Assembly (NCBI RefSeq): GCF_004005475.1 | Contig: NZ_RZTZ01000019.1 | Coordinates: 1-64,000 of the forward strand | Direction of reading: 5' to 3' | Length of the DNA stretch: 64,000 nucleotides | DNA from: Niallia taxi | Lineage (GTDB): Bacteria > Bacillota > Bacilli > Bacillales > Cytobacillaceae | Part shown: positions 35,603-44,652 of the stretch, one piece after another | Layout: the number at the start of each line of letters is the position of its first letter | Position numbering within the stretch: position 1 is the first letter of the stretch | The notes under the pieces: generated by a model | Told to the model about the DNA's origin: nothing | Seen by the model: only the letters and a program-made list of their open reading frames with translations | Database searches by the model: none | Position numbers and translations under genes: made by a program

Positions 35603-36172
35603 ATGAGCAATCTAAAAAACTGGTTTGACAAAGGAATGTCATCACATACGTACATATCGAGCATGCAAGTAAACAAAGATAATCTTTTAAAGGTTTATAA
35701 TGAGTTTTCTGTTCCCGCAAAAGACATCGACAGCTTAAAGATGCTGCAAACAAAAGGGTTTAAAGCGCTGATACTTAGTGCTGATTGGTGTGGGGATGCA
35801 ATGGTCAATGTCCCTATCTTTTTACGCTTAGCTAATGAAGCATTAATCGAAACTAGATTTCTGATCAGAGATGAAAACCTTGAATTAATGGACCAATTTT
35901 TGACGAATGGAACAGCACGCTCCATTCCGATCATTATTTTCCTTGACGAAAACGATGAGGTAGTTGGCAAATGGGGACCGAGAGCAGAAATTATTCAAAA
36001 GGAAGTAGACGTTCTTAAAAAGGATGTGCCAGCTAAAGACTCTCCAGAATATGATGCTGCATTTAAATCCTTTATTAAATCAATGGTAGAGCAATTTATC
36101 AACAATGAAGACTGGTGGACAATTATTAAAAATGATTTGATTGAAAGTTTGACAGCTCTTGATAAGAAATAA
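35603..36172 (+). CDS. Thioredoxin-family protein with a single active-site cysteine
   Basis: A 189-residue protein whose middle (about 55-150) fits the Thioredoxin_9 fold: ALILSADWCGDA holds only one cysteine where the classical motif has two, and SIPIIIFLDEN contains the cis-Pro. A one-cysteine protein may form mixed disulfides rather than reduce substrates. I chose the Met at 35603; the GTG nine bases earlier is possible. AGGAAG is the likely ribosome binding site. Terminator at 36173-36198. Confidence 0.8.
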   Translation: MSNLKNWFDKGMSSHTYISSMQVNKDNLLKVYNEFSVPAKDIDSLKMLQTKGFKALILSADWCGDAMVNVPIFLRLANEALIETRFLIRDENLELMDQFLTNGTARSIPIIIFLDENDEVVGKWGPRAEIIQKEVDVLKKDVPAKDSPEYDAAFKSFIKSMVEQFINNEDWWTIIKNDLIESLTALDKK

Positions 36173-36198
36173 AAAAACGGGGATTGCTCCCCGTTTTT
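36173..36198. terminator. Bidirectional terminator
   Basis: AAAAACGGGG/CCCCGTTTTT stem with a 6-base loop between convergent genes. Confidence 0.92.
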
Positions 36199-36199
36199 T

Positions 36200-36499
36200 T
36201 TAATGACTATGACTTTCTTTATTTGGGTTGTAAATAACAAAGCCTGGTTCTGGCACATGGAAATATTGAATCCAAATTCCGTCTAAAAATTCACTGTCAT
36301 TCTTATCTAAAAGAACAGCAACCTCTTTATCTGACTCAACCACTTCATCATTTTCCGTTTGCTTATCCAGCTTTAGATCATAATGAGCATGGTTTCCGTG
36401 ATGCTCTGTTATGTATACACGCAGCATTTCTCCTTCATTTGCTTTGCTAAGCATTTGTTTCATTACTTTAGCTGCATGTCGATTTACTTTAACATTCAT
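36200..36499 (-). CDS. HesB/IscA-fold protein lacking the cluster cysteines
   Basis: This 99-residue protein opens MNVKVNRHAAKVMKQML and ends PGFVIYNPNKESHSH, the same frame as the IscA/HesB C-terminus (GFxxxNPNxxxxCGCG), but both cysteine positions are replaced by histidine or serine and no other cysteine exists. The central acidic stretch is also unusual. It cannot serve as a standard [Fe-S] scaffold; it might bind metal through the His cluster (residues 33-38 HHGNHAH and the tail HSH). The gene is monocistronic. Function unknown. Confidence 0.7.
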   Translation of the reverse strand: MNVKVNRHAAKVMKQMLSKANEGEMLRVYITEHHGNHAHYDLKLDKQTENDEVVESDKEVAVLLDKNDSEFLDGIWIQYFHVPEPGFVIYNPNKESHSH

Positions 36500-36600
36500 T
36501 GTACTTCCTCCAAATTTTGTTGATTTTTGTACGTCTCTATTGTATTCCTCTACTAGATTGTTTGCAAATAATCGATACCGGCAGTGCTTTTTACATACAA

Positions 36601-36630
36601 AAACAGGACTGGCATCTGCCAGTCCTGTTT
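36601..36630 (-). terminator. Intrinsic terminator of the 36638 gene
   Basis: AAACAGGACTGGC/GCCAGTCCTGTTT stem, four-base loop, T-tract on the minus strand. Confidence 0.88.
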
Positions 36631-36637
36631 CTTCTAT

Positions 36638-37018
36638 TTAAGATAATGCGCCGATTTCAACCATTTCTTTCACTTTAGCCAATTCTTTTGCATATTGCTC
36701 AAAGCCTTCTTTATCTAAAATATCCAGGGATTCATTTACTTTAAATTGCAGATAATTGCGTTTAAGTTCCATATCAAGCACAGAAACTATTTTCTCCTCA
36801 TCAATGAAATCCTCAAGCTCCTGGACAAACATATATACACTATAATCATTGATCATTACTAGCATTAGCCAACCTAAAGAGTCAACATATTTCTTCTCTT
36901 CTGTAACAGTAATAATATCCCCTTTATGTAAATCAAGAAAAAATGTATGATCGGGTCTAGGACATGTACATTCCACCATATATTGAAACGGCTTCACTAC
37001 CAAGAATTGATTTTGCAT
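36638..37018 (-). CDS. Hypothetical protein with an IDEAL-like C-terminal motif
   Basis: 126 residues. The first 80 residues are beta-rich with no recognised fold. The last 45 (RNYLQFKVNESLDILDKEGF then YAKELAKVKEM) resemble the IDEAL domain of small Bacillus proteins, a short helix pair seen in ComK- and other protein-protein interaction partners. Cytoplasmic. AAGGTG precedes the start. Function unknown. Confidence 0.65.
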   Translation of the reverse strand: MQNQFLVVKPFQYMVECTCPRPDHTFFLDLHKGDIITVTEEKKYVDSLGWLMLVMINDYSVYMFVQELEDFIDEEKIVSVLDMELKRNYLQFKVNESLDILDKEGFEQYAKELAKVKEMVEIGALS

Positions 37019-37153
37019 ATAATTACACCTTCCTAGTTTCTTTATTGTCTGTTTATTGGTTATTCATATTGTAAATGAAAATGATTATCAATGTCAATTT
37101 ATTTGCAAAAAAAAATCCTGTCCTTGATAAGCCGGCTCCTATATTACAAATAT

Positions 37154-37192
37154 AAAAAACCAAACTATTAATCAATAAATAGTTCGGTTTTT
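37154..37192. terminator. Terminator downstream of the GH2 locus
   Basis: AAAAAACC-AACTATT / AATAGTT-GGTTTTTT stem with one mismatch, T-run on both strands; lies 70 bp past the last GH2 gene. Confidence 0.8.
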
Positions 37193-37262
37193 TATTTGAC
37201 TTAAATACTTATGTCCAAGCCTTTGTTTTAACCTTGAGCTCTAAATAATTTATAGATAACAA

Positions 37263-39077
37263 TTAATCAGTTTTTACGACAGGAAGTCTAGCTGGATAAA
37301 ATTGATTATTAATTTCTTTTAAAAGAGAAAGATCGCATTTAGGCTTACGGTTATAGGTAAGTATCCCGTTAATTTCTTGTTCTACATCTGTTAACTGTGT
37401 ATAGCAGTAACCCCATAACCCTTTCGATTGGTAGATGGCATCCATAATACGGCGGAAATCTCGGACATATTCCTCCTCCGTCTCGACAGAAGTATAACCC
37501 CAGCCTTTTTGATCATCCACTTTAAAGCCTATCCCTCCAAATTCTGTCAGCATAATCGGTTCTCCTTGATGTGAATAGCCATTTGCATACACCTGCCATT
37601 TACCGTGTGCATGTGAAAGGAGATTTTCGACAGAAGCTAGCGTTTCTTTAAAGTATTCGTACTTAACCTTTTCCTCATGATTTCCATGATTATAATTGTG
37701 AATAGCACATATATCGGTTGTTGTCGCTTCCCAGCCGTCATTCGAGATGACAGGCCTAGTGCCGTCAATTGCATGCAGCATATGATACATCGTTTTGGAG
37801 AATTGCTGCTGCTTTTTGTCTGCGTGAATATCCGGAACTCCCCAGCTTTCATTTAACGGCACCCAAGTTACAATGGACGGGTGATTATAGTCTCGTTCTA
37901 CAATTTCCATCCATTCCTTCATTAATCTTGCGGCTGCTTTTTCAGTATAAACAGGAGCAGATGCGCATTCCCCCCATACTAAAAAACCTAACGTATCTGC
38001 ATAATACAAAAACAAGGGATCTTCTGTTTTTTGATGTTTACGACAACCGTTAAAGCCCATCTCCTTCGCTAATTCTATGTCTTTTTTTAAATCACTTGCT
38101 GAAGGTGCTGTCAATAACCCCTCTGGCCAGTATCCTTGGTCTAATACAAGCTTTTGATAATATGGTCGATTATTTAAAAATACCATCCCGCTTTCCGTAT
38201 GTACTTTCCTATATCCAAAATAAGATGTTACCGTATCTAGTACGTGTCCATCATCCTTAACAAGCTCTAGTTTGACATCAAATAAGTTTGGATTCTCAGG
38301 CGTCCACGCAAAACCAGCATCATGAAAATTTGATCGGAAAATTTTATTTTGCATAAGATCTATTGCTCTTTTCACATTCCGACCCGTTAACTTTATTCGA
38401 TCCTCTGCAATTACGAGGTCTTTAAAGCTGATTGAGTAGTCTAGGAATCTATGTTCTTTAAAATGGATAAAGTCACTAATATGCAAATCTATCCAAACGT
38501 TTCCATTATCTAAATCAGACGTGAATTTCACACTTTCTATATGTTCCTTTTCAATCTGTTCTATCCAAACCGTTTGCCATATCCCCGTTGAATTGGTGTA
38601 CCATATCCCCCGTGATTCTTTTTCCCAAAATTGCTTGCCACGCGGAATGGTTTCATCATCAAAAGGATCATGTACAAAGACGGTGATGGTTTGTTTTCCC
38701 TTCACTAGCTTATCTGTTATATTAAAGTGAAAGGAAGTATGTCCCCCTTCGTGCTCCCCGACAAAGTGACCATTCACATACACTTTACAATAATAATCTA
38801 CTGCCCCAAAGTGTAATAATGTTAACTTATCAGCAGGATTATCTAGCTCTATTTCTTTTTTATACCATATATACTCATGAATACTGCGGTCATTTATGCC
38901 GCTTAACTCTGATTGGTAAACAAAGGGAACGTTTATTTCACAAGATAATTTCTCCTGGTTGGCATATTTCTCCTTCCAGCCTTCATTTCTATCATCAAAT
39001 TCAAATTGCCATGGACCGTTTAAATTCAGCCATTCAGATCGTACAAATTGAGGTCTTGGATACTCTACTCTGCTCAT
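37263..39077 (-). CDS. Glycoside hydrolase family 2 enzyme A
   Basis: 604 residues in the GH2 layout: jelly-roll sugar-binding domain (about 1-180), immunoglobulin-like domain (180-290) and TIM barrel (295-600). The acid/base Glu410 in WVPLNESWG and the nucleophile Glu512 in LTEFGG are intact. No signal peptide, so it acts in the cytoplasm on an imported oligosaccharide. GH2 covers beta-galactosidase, beta-glucuronidase, beta-mannosidase and others; the short size (604, without C-terminal domains) resembles beta-glucuronidase/galactosidase-like intracellular enzymes but does not settle the substrate. It follows its paralogue by 8 bp. Confidence 0.9.
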   Translation of the reverse strand: MSRVEYPRPQFVRSEWLNLNGPWQFEFDDRNEGWKEKYANQEKLSCEINVPFVYQSELSGINDRSIHEYIWYKKEIELDNPADKLTLLHFGAVDYYCKVYVNGHFVGEHEGGHTSFHFNITDKLVKGKQTITVFVHDPFDDETIPRGKQFWEKESRGIWYTNSTGIWQTVWIEQIEKEHIESVKFTSDLDNGNVWIDLHISDFIHFKEHRFLDYSISFKDLVIAEDRIKLTGRNVKRAIDLMQNKIFRSNFHDAGFAWTPENPNLFDVKLELVKDDGHVLDTVTSYFGYRKVHTESGMVFLNNRPYYQKLVLDQGYWPEGLLTAPSASDLKKDIELAKEMGFNGCRKHQKTEDPLFLYYADTLGFLVWGECASAPVYTEKAAARLMKEWMEIVERDYNHPSIVTWVPLNESWGVPDIHADKKQQQFSKTMYHMLHAIDGTRPVISNDGWEATTTDICAIHNYNHGNHEEKVKYEYFKETLASVENLLSHAHGKWQVYANGYSHQGEPIMLTEFGGIGFKVDDQKGWGYTSVETEEEYVRDFRRIMDAIYQSKGLWGYCYTQLTDVEQEINGILTYNRKPKCDLSLLKEINNQFYPARLPVVKTD

Positions 39078-39085
39078 AATACCTC

Positions 39086-40834
39086 CTATGGTTTCATTCT
39101 TCTTGTATTTACTTCTCTTACTCTATTTACTGAAACCTTTGGCTTGCGATCAATCGTAAGCAATCCGTTAAGTTCCTGCTGGACATCTGTAAGCTGTGTA
39201 TAACAATAGCCAACCACATATTCTAAATCTTGAATTGCATAATGAATTTCTTTAAACCTTTTGAAGAACGCTTCCTCATCCTGCACTTGATTACCATAGC
39301 CCCATCCTTCTTCCGTTTGGAAAGCAATTCCGCCAAATTCGGAAATAATAATCGGCTGTCCCTTATAGCCATAATTTTCAGCAAATGGGTAGAAATCTTT
39401 ATTAAATTGCATCTTATTAGAAAGAACATATTCCTTATTTTCATAGCGTTTAGTAAATACTTTGCCGAATTCTTCATAATCATGCAGTGTAATGATATCG
39501 GAAATGGTATGCTCCCAGCCGTCATTCGTTATGACAGGGCGCATTTGGTCATATGTTTTCGTTCTATAATAAATACTTTCCGTAAATGCTTGTTGCTTTC
39601 TATTTACATGAATGTCGTGAACTCCCCAGGACTCATTGAAAGGTACCCAAGTAATAACACTTGGATGATTGTAGCTTTGCTTCACAATTTCCATCCATTC
39701 CTGTGAAAAATTCTGCACTGCCCGATCATTAAATGCATATGTTGAGCCAACCTCTAACCATACAAGTAGCCCGTATTTATCTGCTAAATACAAAAAGCGC
39801 GAATCCTCTACTTTTTGATGCTTCCTAACCCCGTTATATCCAAGCTCTAGCACTTTTTGAATATCAACCTCTAAAGCTTCTATACTTGGCGGCGTCAAAT
39901 CGGAATCCTGCCAATAGCCTTGGTCTAATATTAGGCGTTGATATAATTCTCTATTATTAAGCAGTATCTTATTTCCTTCGATTGAAATCTTTCTCATCCC
40001 AAAATAAGAATGTACGGTATCAAGTAATTCGTTCTCTTTATATAAATTAAGCTGAAGATCATACAAATGTGGATTCTCCGGACTCCATGTTTTCATTGTC
40101 CATGGGTCCTTTCTTTCAAGCACACTTCCTTGCAGTGCAGCAGCACCATCTATAATGGTTGCTGTTAAGGAATTAATGAGCTTGCCATCAAAAAGAATCT
40201 TTGCTTCTGCCCTATATCCATCTGCTCCAATTGGAATGTTGTTTGCATTTAATTCAATTAGAATTTCTTGTTCATCAAATAAAGGCGTAATTTTTGCATG
40301 TTCTACATAAACAGGAGAAACATACTCTAGCCAAACAGATTTCCAAATACCTGTTGTTTGTACATACCAGCATCCAAAGTTTTCGTCATGCCATCTCTGC
40401 TTTCCTCTTGGCTGGGAGCAGTCTTTTGAATCATGCACCTTCACCGTCAATTTATTTTCGCCAATATGAACCTTATCCTTTAAATCTACTGAAAAGGCAT
40501 GATAGCCGCCTTGATGCTGTGCCGCAAGCTTCCCATTAACATATATAAACGCCTCATAGTCGACTCCTTCAAAATGAAGAATTGGATGTTTTTCTACATC
40601 ATCTATATTCAAGGTTCGTTCGTACCATACGATTTCATGATGCTCTTGTTGATGAACGCCACTTGCCTTCGTTTCATAAGTGAAAGGAACTTCTATCACC
40701 GTTCCCTTTGGAAATTTTTCGTACCATTTATTTTTTTCACCTTTTTTTTCATCATCAATCACAAAATCCCATTTGCCATCCAAGGAATACCATTTTTCTC
40801 GTCTCAATTGCGGATTAGGATGCAATTCATTCAT
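39086..40834 (-). CDS. Glycoside hydrolase family 2 enzyme B
   Basis: 582 residues, paralogous to enzyme A with the same three domains. The catalytic pair is intact: Glu401 in WVPFNESWG and Glu499 in IISEFGG. No signal peptide. Its ATG overlaps the stop of the small membrane gene by one base (TAATG), so translation is coupled. Two intracellular GH2 enzymes with distinct sequence suggest different linkages in one oligosaccharide, or different oligosaccharides. Substrate not determined. Confidence 0.9.
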   Translation of the reverse strand: MNELHPNPQLRREKWYSLDGKWDFVIDDEKKGEKNKWYEKFPKGTVIEVPFTYETKASGVHQQEHHEIVWYERTLNIDDVEKHPILHFEGVDYEAFIYVNGKLAAQHQGGYHAFSVDLKDKVHIGENKLTVKVHDSKDCSQPRGKQRWHDENFGCWYVQTTGIWKSVWLEYVSPVYVEHAKITPLFDEQEILIELNANNIPIGADGYRAEAKILFDGKLINSLTATIIDGAAALQGSVLERKDPWTMKTWSPENPHLYDLQLNLYKENELLDTVHSYFGMRKISIEGNKILLNNRELYQRLILDQGYWQDSDLTPPSIEALEVDIQKVLELGYNGVRKHQKVEDSRFLYLADKYGLLVWLEVGSTYAFNDRAVQNFSQEWMEIVKQSYNHPSVITWVPFNESWGVHDIHVNRKQQAFTESIYYRTKTYDQMRPVITNDGWEHTISDIITLHDYEEFGKVFTKRYENKEYVLSNKMQFNKDFYPFAENYGYKGQPIIISEFGGIAFQTEEGWGYGNQVQDEEAFFKRFKEIHYAIQDLEYVVGYCYTQLTDVQQELNGLLTIDRKPKVSVNRVREVNTRRMKP

Positions 40835-41271
40835 TAGCTTATACCTCCAATTTGTTGATTACCTCTCATCACTAGCTTTTTTATGCTCTTATTTTTAGCC
40901 AGCATAATCATACCTGCTGACATGTACAAAACTACACTGATAATATCCATAATGAAGTAACTCATAACGCCACATACTAATAACCAAATCGCTACTTTCA
41001 CATGCACTTGATCATCCTTAATATATTTTTTAGCACAAACAAGATTAAACAGGCCGAGTCCGATTAGTATCGATCCAAATATGCCGATAAAGATATAGAT
41101 ACTTCCAACGACAGACTCCATCGCTTTCATATATGCGAAGCTCGTGTTTTCAATCAGATTTGCACCTTCTATTTTTTTCAAAGTTCCATACACCAAAATC
41201 GTTAATAAGCCATCAATTATTTGCCAAATCCCAGCTATGATCACTAAGTTCCTTTCCAATCTTCTATTCAT
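40834..41271 (-). CDS. Four-helix membrane protein within the GH2 operon
   Basis: 145 residues with four predicted helices at roughly 8-28, 50-75, 90-110 and 115-135, then a charged tail. Some helices resemble DUF4064-like small membrane proteins, but I cannot assign one firmly. It lies between the second permease and enzyme B, with one-base start/stop overlaps on both sides, so it is translated with the locus. It might be an accessory subunit or regulator of the transporter; that is inference. Confidence 0.7.
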   Translation of the reverse strand: MNRRLERNLVIIAGIWQIIDGLLTILVYGTLKKIEGANLIENTSFAYMKAMESVVGSIYIFIGIFGSILIGLGLFNLVCAKKYIKDDQVHVKVAIWLLVCGVMSYFIMDIISVVLYMSAGMIMLAKNKSIKKLVMRGNQQIGGIS

Positions 41272-42116
41272 CAACCCTTCACTCCAGCTGATAATGACAT
41301 AGAATCCAAGAAATACTTTTGTGCAAATAAATACAGAACGAATGTCGGAACAATTGCCACAAGCGCTCCTGCCATTAATAATGTAGGCTGAGCCTGATAC
41401 ATCCCTTGCAGCAATTGCAGCCCTGGTGTTATCGGCATTTTTTCCACATCATTAAACACGATCGACGGCCATAAGAAATCATTCCAAGAACCAGTAAAGG
41501 AGAACAAGGAAACTACTAAAAGCACTGGTTTAATTAAAGGTAGTATCACCCTGCGCAATATTTGAAAATCATTGGCACCATCCATTCTTGCTGCTTCATC
41601 AAACTCTGTTGGGATATTATTCATAAATTGTCTCACTAGGAAAATATTAAAAACACCTGCAGCACCAGGAACAATCATCGCGATAGGTGAATTAACCCAC
41701 CCTAATATATCAATAATCTTATAAAGGGGAATTAAATTGACGACTGCAGGAAACATCATCGTCGCCATTAAAAAGGCAAACAACCCATTCTTCCCTCTAA
41801 AGCTTAATCTACTAAAAGCGAAGGCAGAAAGTGTTACAACAAGTAATACTAATAAAGTATGCGTGACAGAAATAAACAAGGAATTCGTAAACCAGCGCAC
41901 TAACGGTGTACTTGCATTATCCACTAAAAGAGAGGTGTAATTGGAAAGCACCCATTCAATTGGCAGGAATTTAAAACCAACAGATTGAAGTTCTATTTCT
42001 GATTTAAAAGAGGTTACAATTCCCCACACTAACGGAATAACCCAAATAACGGACATTGCGAGTAAAAAGACAAACGCAATGATTTTTGGAAATGGATTAA
42101 CTCTTTTTCCACTCAT
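41271..42116 (-). CDS. Carbohydrate ABC transporter permease (MalG type)
   Basis: 281 residues, six membrane helices, with the EAA loop EFDEAARMDGANDFQILRRVILP near 190-212 that contacts the ATPase. It pairs with the MalF-type permease just upstream (15-bp gap) and the lipoprotein. The ATPase is not in the window; such systems commonly share MsmX. AGGAGGG is the ribosome binding site. Confidence 0.92.
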   Translation of the reverse strand: MSGKRVNPFPKIIAFVFLLAMSVIWVIPLVWGIVTSFKSEIELQSVGFKFLPIEWVLSNYTSLLVDNASTPLVRWFTNSLFISVTHTLLVLLVVTLSAFAFSRLSFRGKNGLFAFLMATMMFPAVVNLIPLYKIIDILGWVNSPIAMIVPGAAGVFNIFLVRQFMNNIPTEFDEAARMDGANDFQILRRVILPLIKPVLLVVSLFSFTGSWNDFLWPSIVFNDVEKMPITPGLQLLQGMYQAQPTLLMAGALVAIVPTFVLYLFAQKYFLDSMSLSAGVKG

Positions 42117-42131
42117 TCCAATCCCTCCTAT

Positions 42132-43055
42132 TTAATTTTTTCTTTCTCTTAAGAAAAAGAACTGTAAGGATGCAACGATCATGATGCACACGCCAAGAAT
42201 AACTGCCATGGCTGATGAAATCCCTGCGATCGATTGACCAGAGCCAAATGCATTCTGTTGGATATCCATTAAAAGAACTCTTGTCGAATCCGTTGGTCCC
42301 CCACCTGTGAGCATAAGCGGCTGTCCATATACATTGAAGTGTGCAATGGTGGTAATAACGACCGTATAAAGAATTTGTCCTCTAATACTTGGCAGCGTAA
42401 TTTTGATGAATTTCTGAAATGGTGAGGCCCCGTCAATATCTGCTGCTTCATAAAGGTCTTTTGGAATCCCATTTAAGGCTGCTTGATAAATAATCATATT
42501 CCCGCCGATTGACCACCAAACCGTTACTATAATTAATGCGATCCATGCATAAGGCTGCGTTCCAGTCCAAACCGTTTCTAAATTCAAAATATTATTGATT
42601 GGGCCATATGTGACGTTGAACATTAATGTCCAAATAATTACGACCGCTGAAATCGCAAATAATGATGGTAAATAGAACAGAGATTGAAAGAACTTCCATA
42701 AAGCAGGTTTTGTATTTAATGCTGCGGCAAGACATAATGGCACGATGATACAAAACGGTACAACAAACAGGACGAATAAAAATGTATTCTTCAAACCTGT
42801 ATGTAGCTGTTCATAAAAAATCGAGTCAGATTGCAGTAATATTTCTTTATAATTATCAAGGCCAATAAATGTAGGAGAGCTGATTAAATCCCATTCTGTA
42901 AAAGAAATATAAATACCAAAGAATACAGGAATTAGAAAAAACACACCAAATATCAATAAATGCGGAGCCAAGAAAATCCATGGTGTAACAGAATTTTTAA
43001 TTACCCTCTTATGCTTTACTTGCTTTACTTGTTTTGTAGCAGGAACAGTTTCCAT
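42132..43055 (-). CDS. Carbohydrate ABC transporter permease (MalF type)
   Basis: 307 residues, six helices, EAA loop LYEAADIDGASPFQKFIKITLP near 215-236. Start chosen at the Met at 43055 after GGGAGTGGAG; the GTG just before is possible. It is the second gene after the binding protein. Confidence 0.92.
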   Translation of the reverse strand: METVPATKQVKQVKHKRVIKNSVTPWIFLAPHLLIFGVFFLIPVFFGIYISFTEWDLISSPTFIGLDNYKEILLQSDSIFYEQLHTGLKNTFLFVLFVVPFCIIVPLCLAAALNTKPALWKFFQSLFYLPSLFAISAVVIIWTLMFNVTYGPINNILNLETVWTGTQPYAWIALIIVTVWWSIGGNMIIYQAALNGIPKDLYEAADIDGASPFQKFIKITLPSIRGQILYTVVITTIAHFNVYGQPLMLTGGGPTDSTRVLLMDIQQNAFGSGQSIAGISSAMAVILGVCIMIVASLQFFFLRERKN

Positions 43056-43167
43056 CACTCCACTCCCATTTCTTTTTTCTATTTATTAACTTTTTAAATC
43101 ACAAATTTCAAAAGCTTACCTTTTGAATTAACAAGAGGTAAGCTTTTTACCTGCTAATTACTCCACA

Positions 43168-44436
43168 TCATTTATTCGAGTTATCTTTTTCCACCTTCGC
43201 TGAAACTTCTTTTTGCATTTGCGTAAGCGCTTTATCTACTTCCAGCTTTCCAAATACTACATCGCCCGCTTGTGCATCAAGCGCTTCTGAAACATAGCCA
43301 TTGTACTTATAATCAAAGATTTTTAACGTTGCTTGTTGCTCTGGTGTAGATAAGAAAAATGCTTGTGGCATTTGCTTGTATTCTTCGTTTTCTAATAGCG
43401 ACAATGTGGCTGGATTTTGTCCAGACTTAGCCCATTCCATCGAGTTGTCTCGCACCCAGTTCAAGAAATCCATAACACCTTTTGCTTTTTCATCGGTCCG
43501 TTTTTCATCTTTAAACATGACAAATTGATGGGAGGAAGACCAGTTAACTGTTTTAGACAGGTCATCAGAAACTTGCGGTGCATTCGTTAATCCCCAATTT
43601 ATCTTGCTTTGCTTCACTTGGTTTTGCATCCAAATTCCTTCAGGCAAAAACACTACTTTTCCTGTTAAGAACATTTGCGTTGGATCTTCCCCGTCTTTAG
43701 TTGTGTATCCGGTTTTCACTAAATCCTTCCACAGGTTAAAGGTATCCTTAGCGGCTTGATTATCAAGTGTTGGCTGAATTCCATCCTCTGTTAGAGCCCC
43801 GCCATTTTGTGCATAAAGGGATAAAAAGTTCGGTTTCAACCAAGTAACACCAATCGATGCAATCTTATCTTTTTTCGAAACTTCACCTACTTGCTTCACT
43901 TCATCAAATGTCACGATATTATCGTCTAACGCTGTAGGCAAATACTTATTTACTAGATCTTTATTGTAATAAAGTCCAAACGTATGTATATCTAGCGGTA
44001 TACTATAGCGTTCAGATTCAATCTCCCCAATATTCCAGGCTTCTGGTACATAATTTTCTGCCTTAATATCTGGGTAATCTGTTAATAAATCATTATAAGA
44101 GGTTAACATATCATTATCTTTAAACTGCTTAATACGCTCTGCATGAACAATCGTTAAATCAGGTATATTTTTTTTGGAGTTTACAATCGTTGGGATTTTC
44201 GTATACATATCTGTTTCTTTAAGAGAGATATTCTTAATTTTATAATCTGGATTTGTCTTGTTGTATTGATCTACCATTGCTTGCATGTTTTTCCCATCAG
44301 GTCCTGTAAATGGATTCCAAAAGGTGATTTCGTTTTTAGCGCTACTACTTGCACCTGAACTACTACATCCTGCCATAATTCCAATAGCCAACCCTAACAC
44401 ACCCAAAAGCTTCCACCGTTTCTTTGAAGTACCCAT
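43168..44436 (-). CDS. Sugar-binding lipoprotein of the ABC transporter
   Basis: 422 residues. Signal peptide with the lipobox IMAGCSSSG anchors it on the outer membrane face. The mature protein resembles family 1 extracellular binding proteins (ITFWNPFTGPDGKNMQAMVDQ, PDLTIVH, GIWMQ). I chose the Met at 44436 because GGGGAGG is upstream; an 11-residue longer frame lacks a site. It is the first gene of the operon, 83 bp from the next and directly next to the operators. Confidence 0.92.
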   Translation of the reverse strand: MGTSKKRWKLLGVLGLAIGIMAGCSSSGASSSAKNEITFWNPFTGPDGKNMQAMVDQYNKTNPDYKIKNISLKETDMYTKIPTIVNSKKNIPDLTIVHAERIKQFKDNDMLTSYNDLLTDYPDIKAENYVPEAWNIGEIESERYSIPLDIHTFGLYYNKDLVNKYLPTALDDNIVTFDEVKQVGEVSKKDKIASIGVTWLKPNFLSLYAQNGGALTEDGIQPTLDNQAAKDTFNLWKDLVKTGYTTKDGEDPTQMFLTGKVVFLPEGIWMQNQVKQSKINWGLTNAPQVSDDLSKTVNWSSSHQFVMFKDEKRTDEKAKGVMDFLNWVRDNSMEWAKSGQNPATLSLLENEEYKQMPQAFFLSTPEQQATLKIFDYKYNGYVSEALDAQAGDVVFGKLEVDKALTQMQKEVSAKVEKDNSNK

Positions 44437-44465
44437 CGAATTTCCTCCCCATTTAATTAACTCAT

Positions 44466-44489
44466 ACATTTAACTAATTGGTTAAATGT
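44466..44489. promoter_or_regulatory. Operator 1 of the GH2 locus, 24-bp inverted repeat
   Basis: ACATTTAAC (44466-44474) and GTTAAATGT (44481-44489) form a perfect dyad with a 6-base centre, 30 bp upstream of the binding-protein start. A partial second copy lies at 44621-44638. Confidence 0.7.
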
Positions 44490-44528
44490 ATTGATATGTT
44501 TGTTTTACAATTTTAATTTAACAACAAA

Positions 44529-44544
44529 AGAAAGCGTTGTCAAC
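44529..44544. promoter_or_regulatory. cre-like CcpA site in the divergent promoter region
   Basis: AAGAAAGCGTTGTCAA matches the cre consensus WTGNAANCGNWNNCWW at every defined position but one. Confidence 0.65.
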
Positions 44545-44620
44545 GTTATTTTATCAACTATTATAGTGTTTTCTGTTGAAGTTAAACAAGCGGAATGTTA
44601 CAATCAAAGTACAAGCTACT

Positions 44621-44638
44621 ATTTAATCTTTTGGTTAA
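44621..44638. promoter_or_regulatory. Operator 2, partial copy of the inverted repeat
   Basis: ATTTAATCTTTTGGTTAAGG at 44621-44640 keeps the ATTTAA...GGTTAA pattern of operator 1 and overlaps the ribosome binding site region of the ArsR-type gene, suggesting autoregulation. Confidence 0.5.
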
Positions 44639-44652
44639 GGAGATGAACCATT

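Noticed and set aside
38521-39079. Plus-strand frames opposite the GH2 genes
   Set aside because: Antisense shadows of long enzymes with intact catalytic residues.
37263-44436. A missing ABC ATPase gene as evidence of a broken locus
   Set aside because: Carbohydrate ABC systems of this type commonly use a shared MsmX-like ATPase encoded elsewhere, so its absence is normal.
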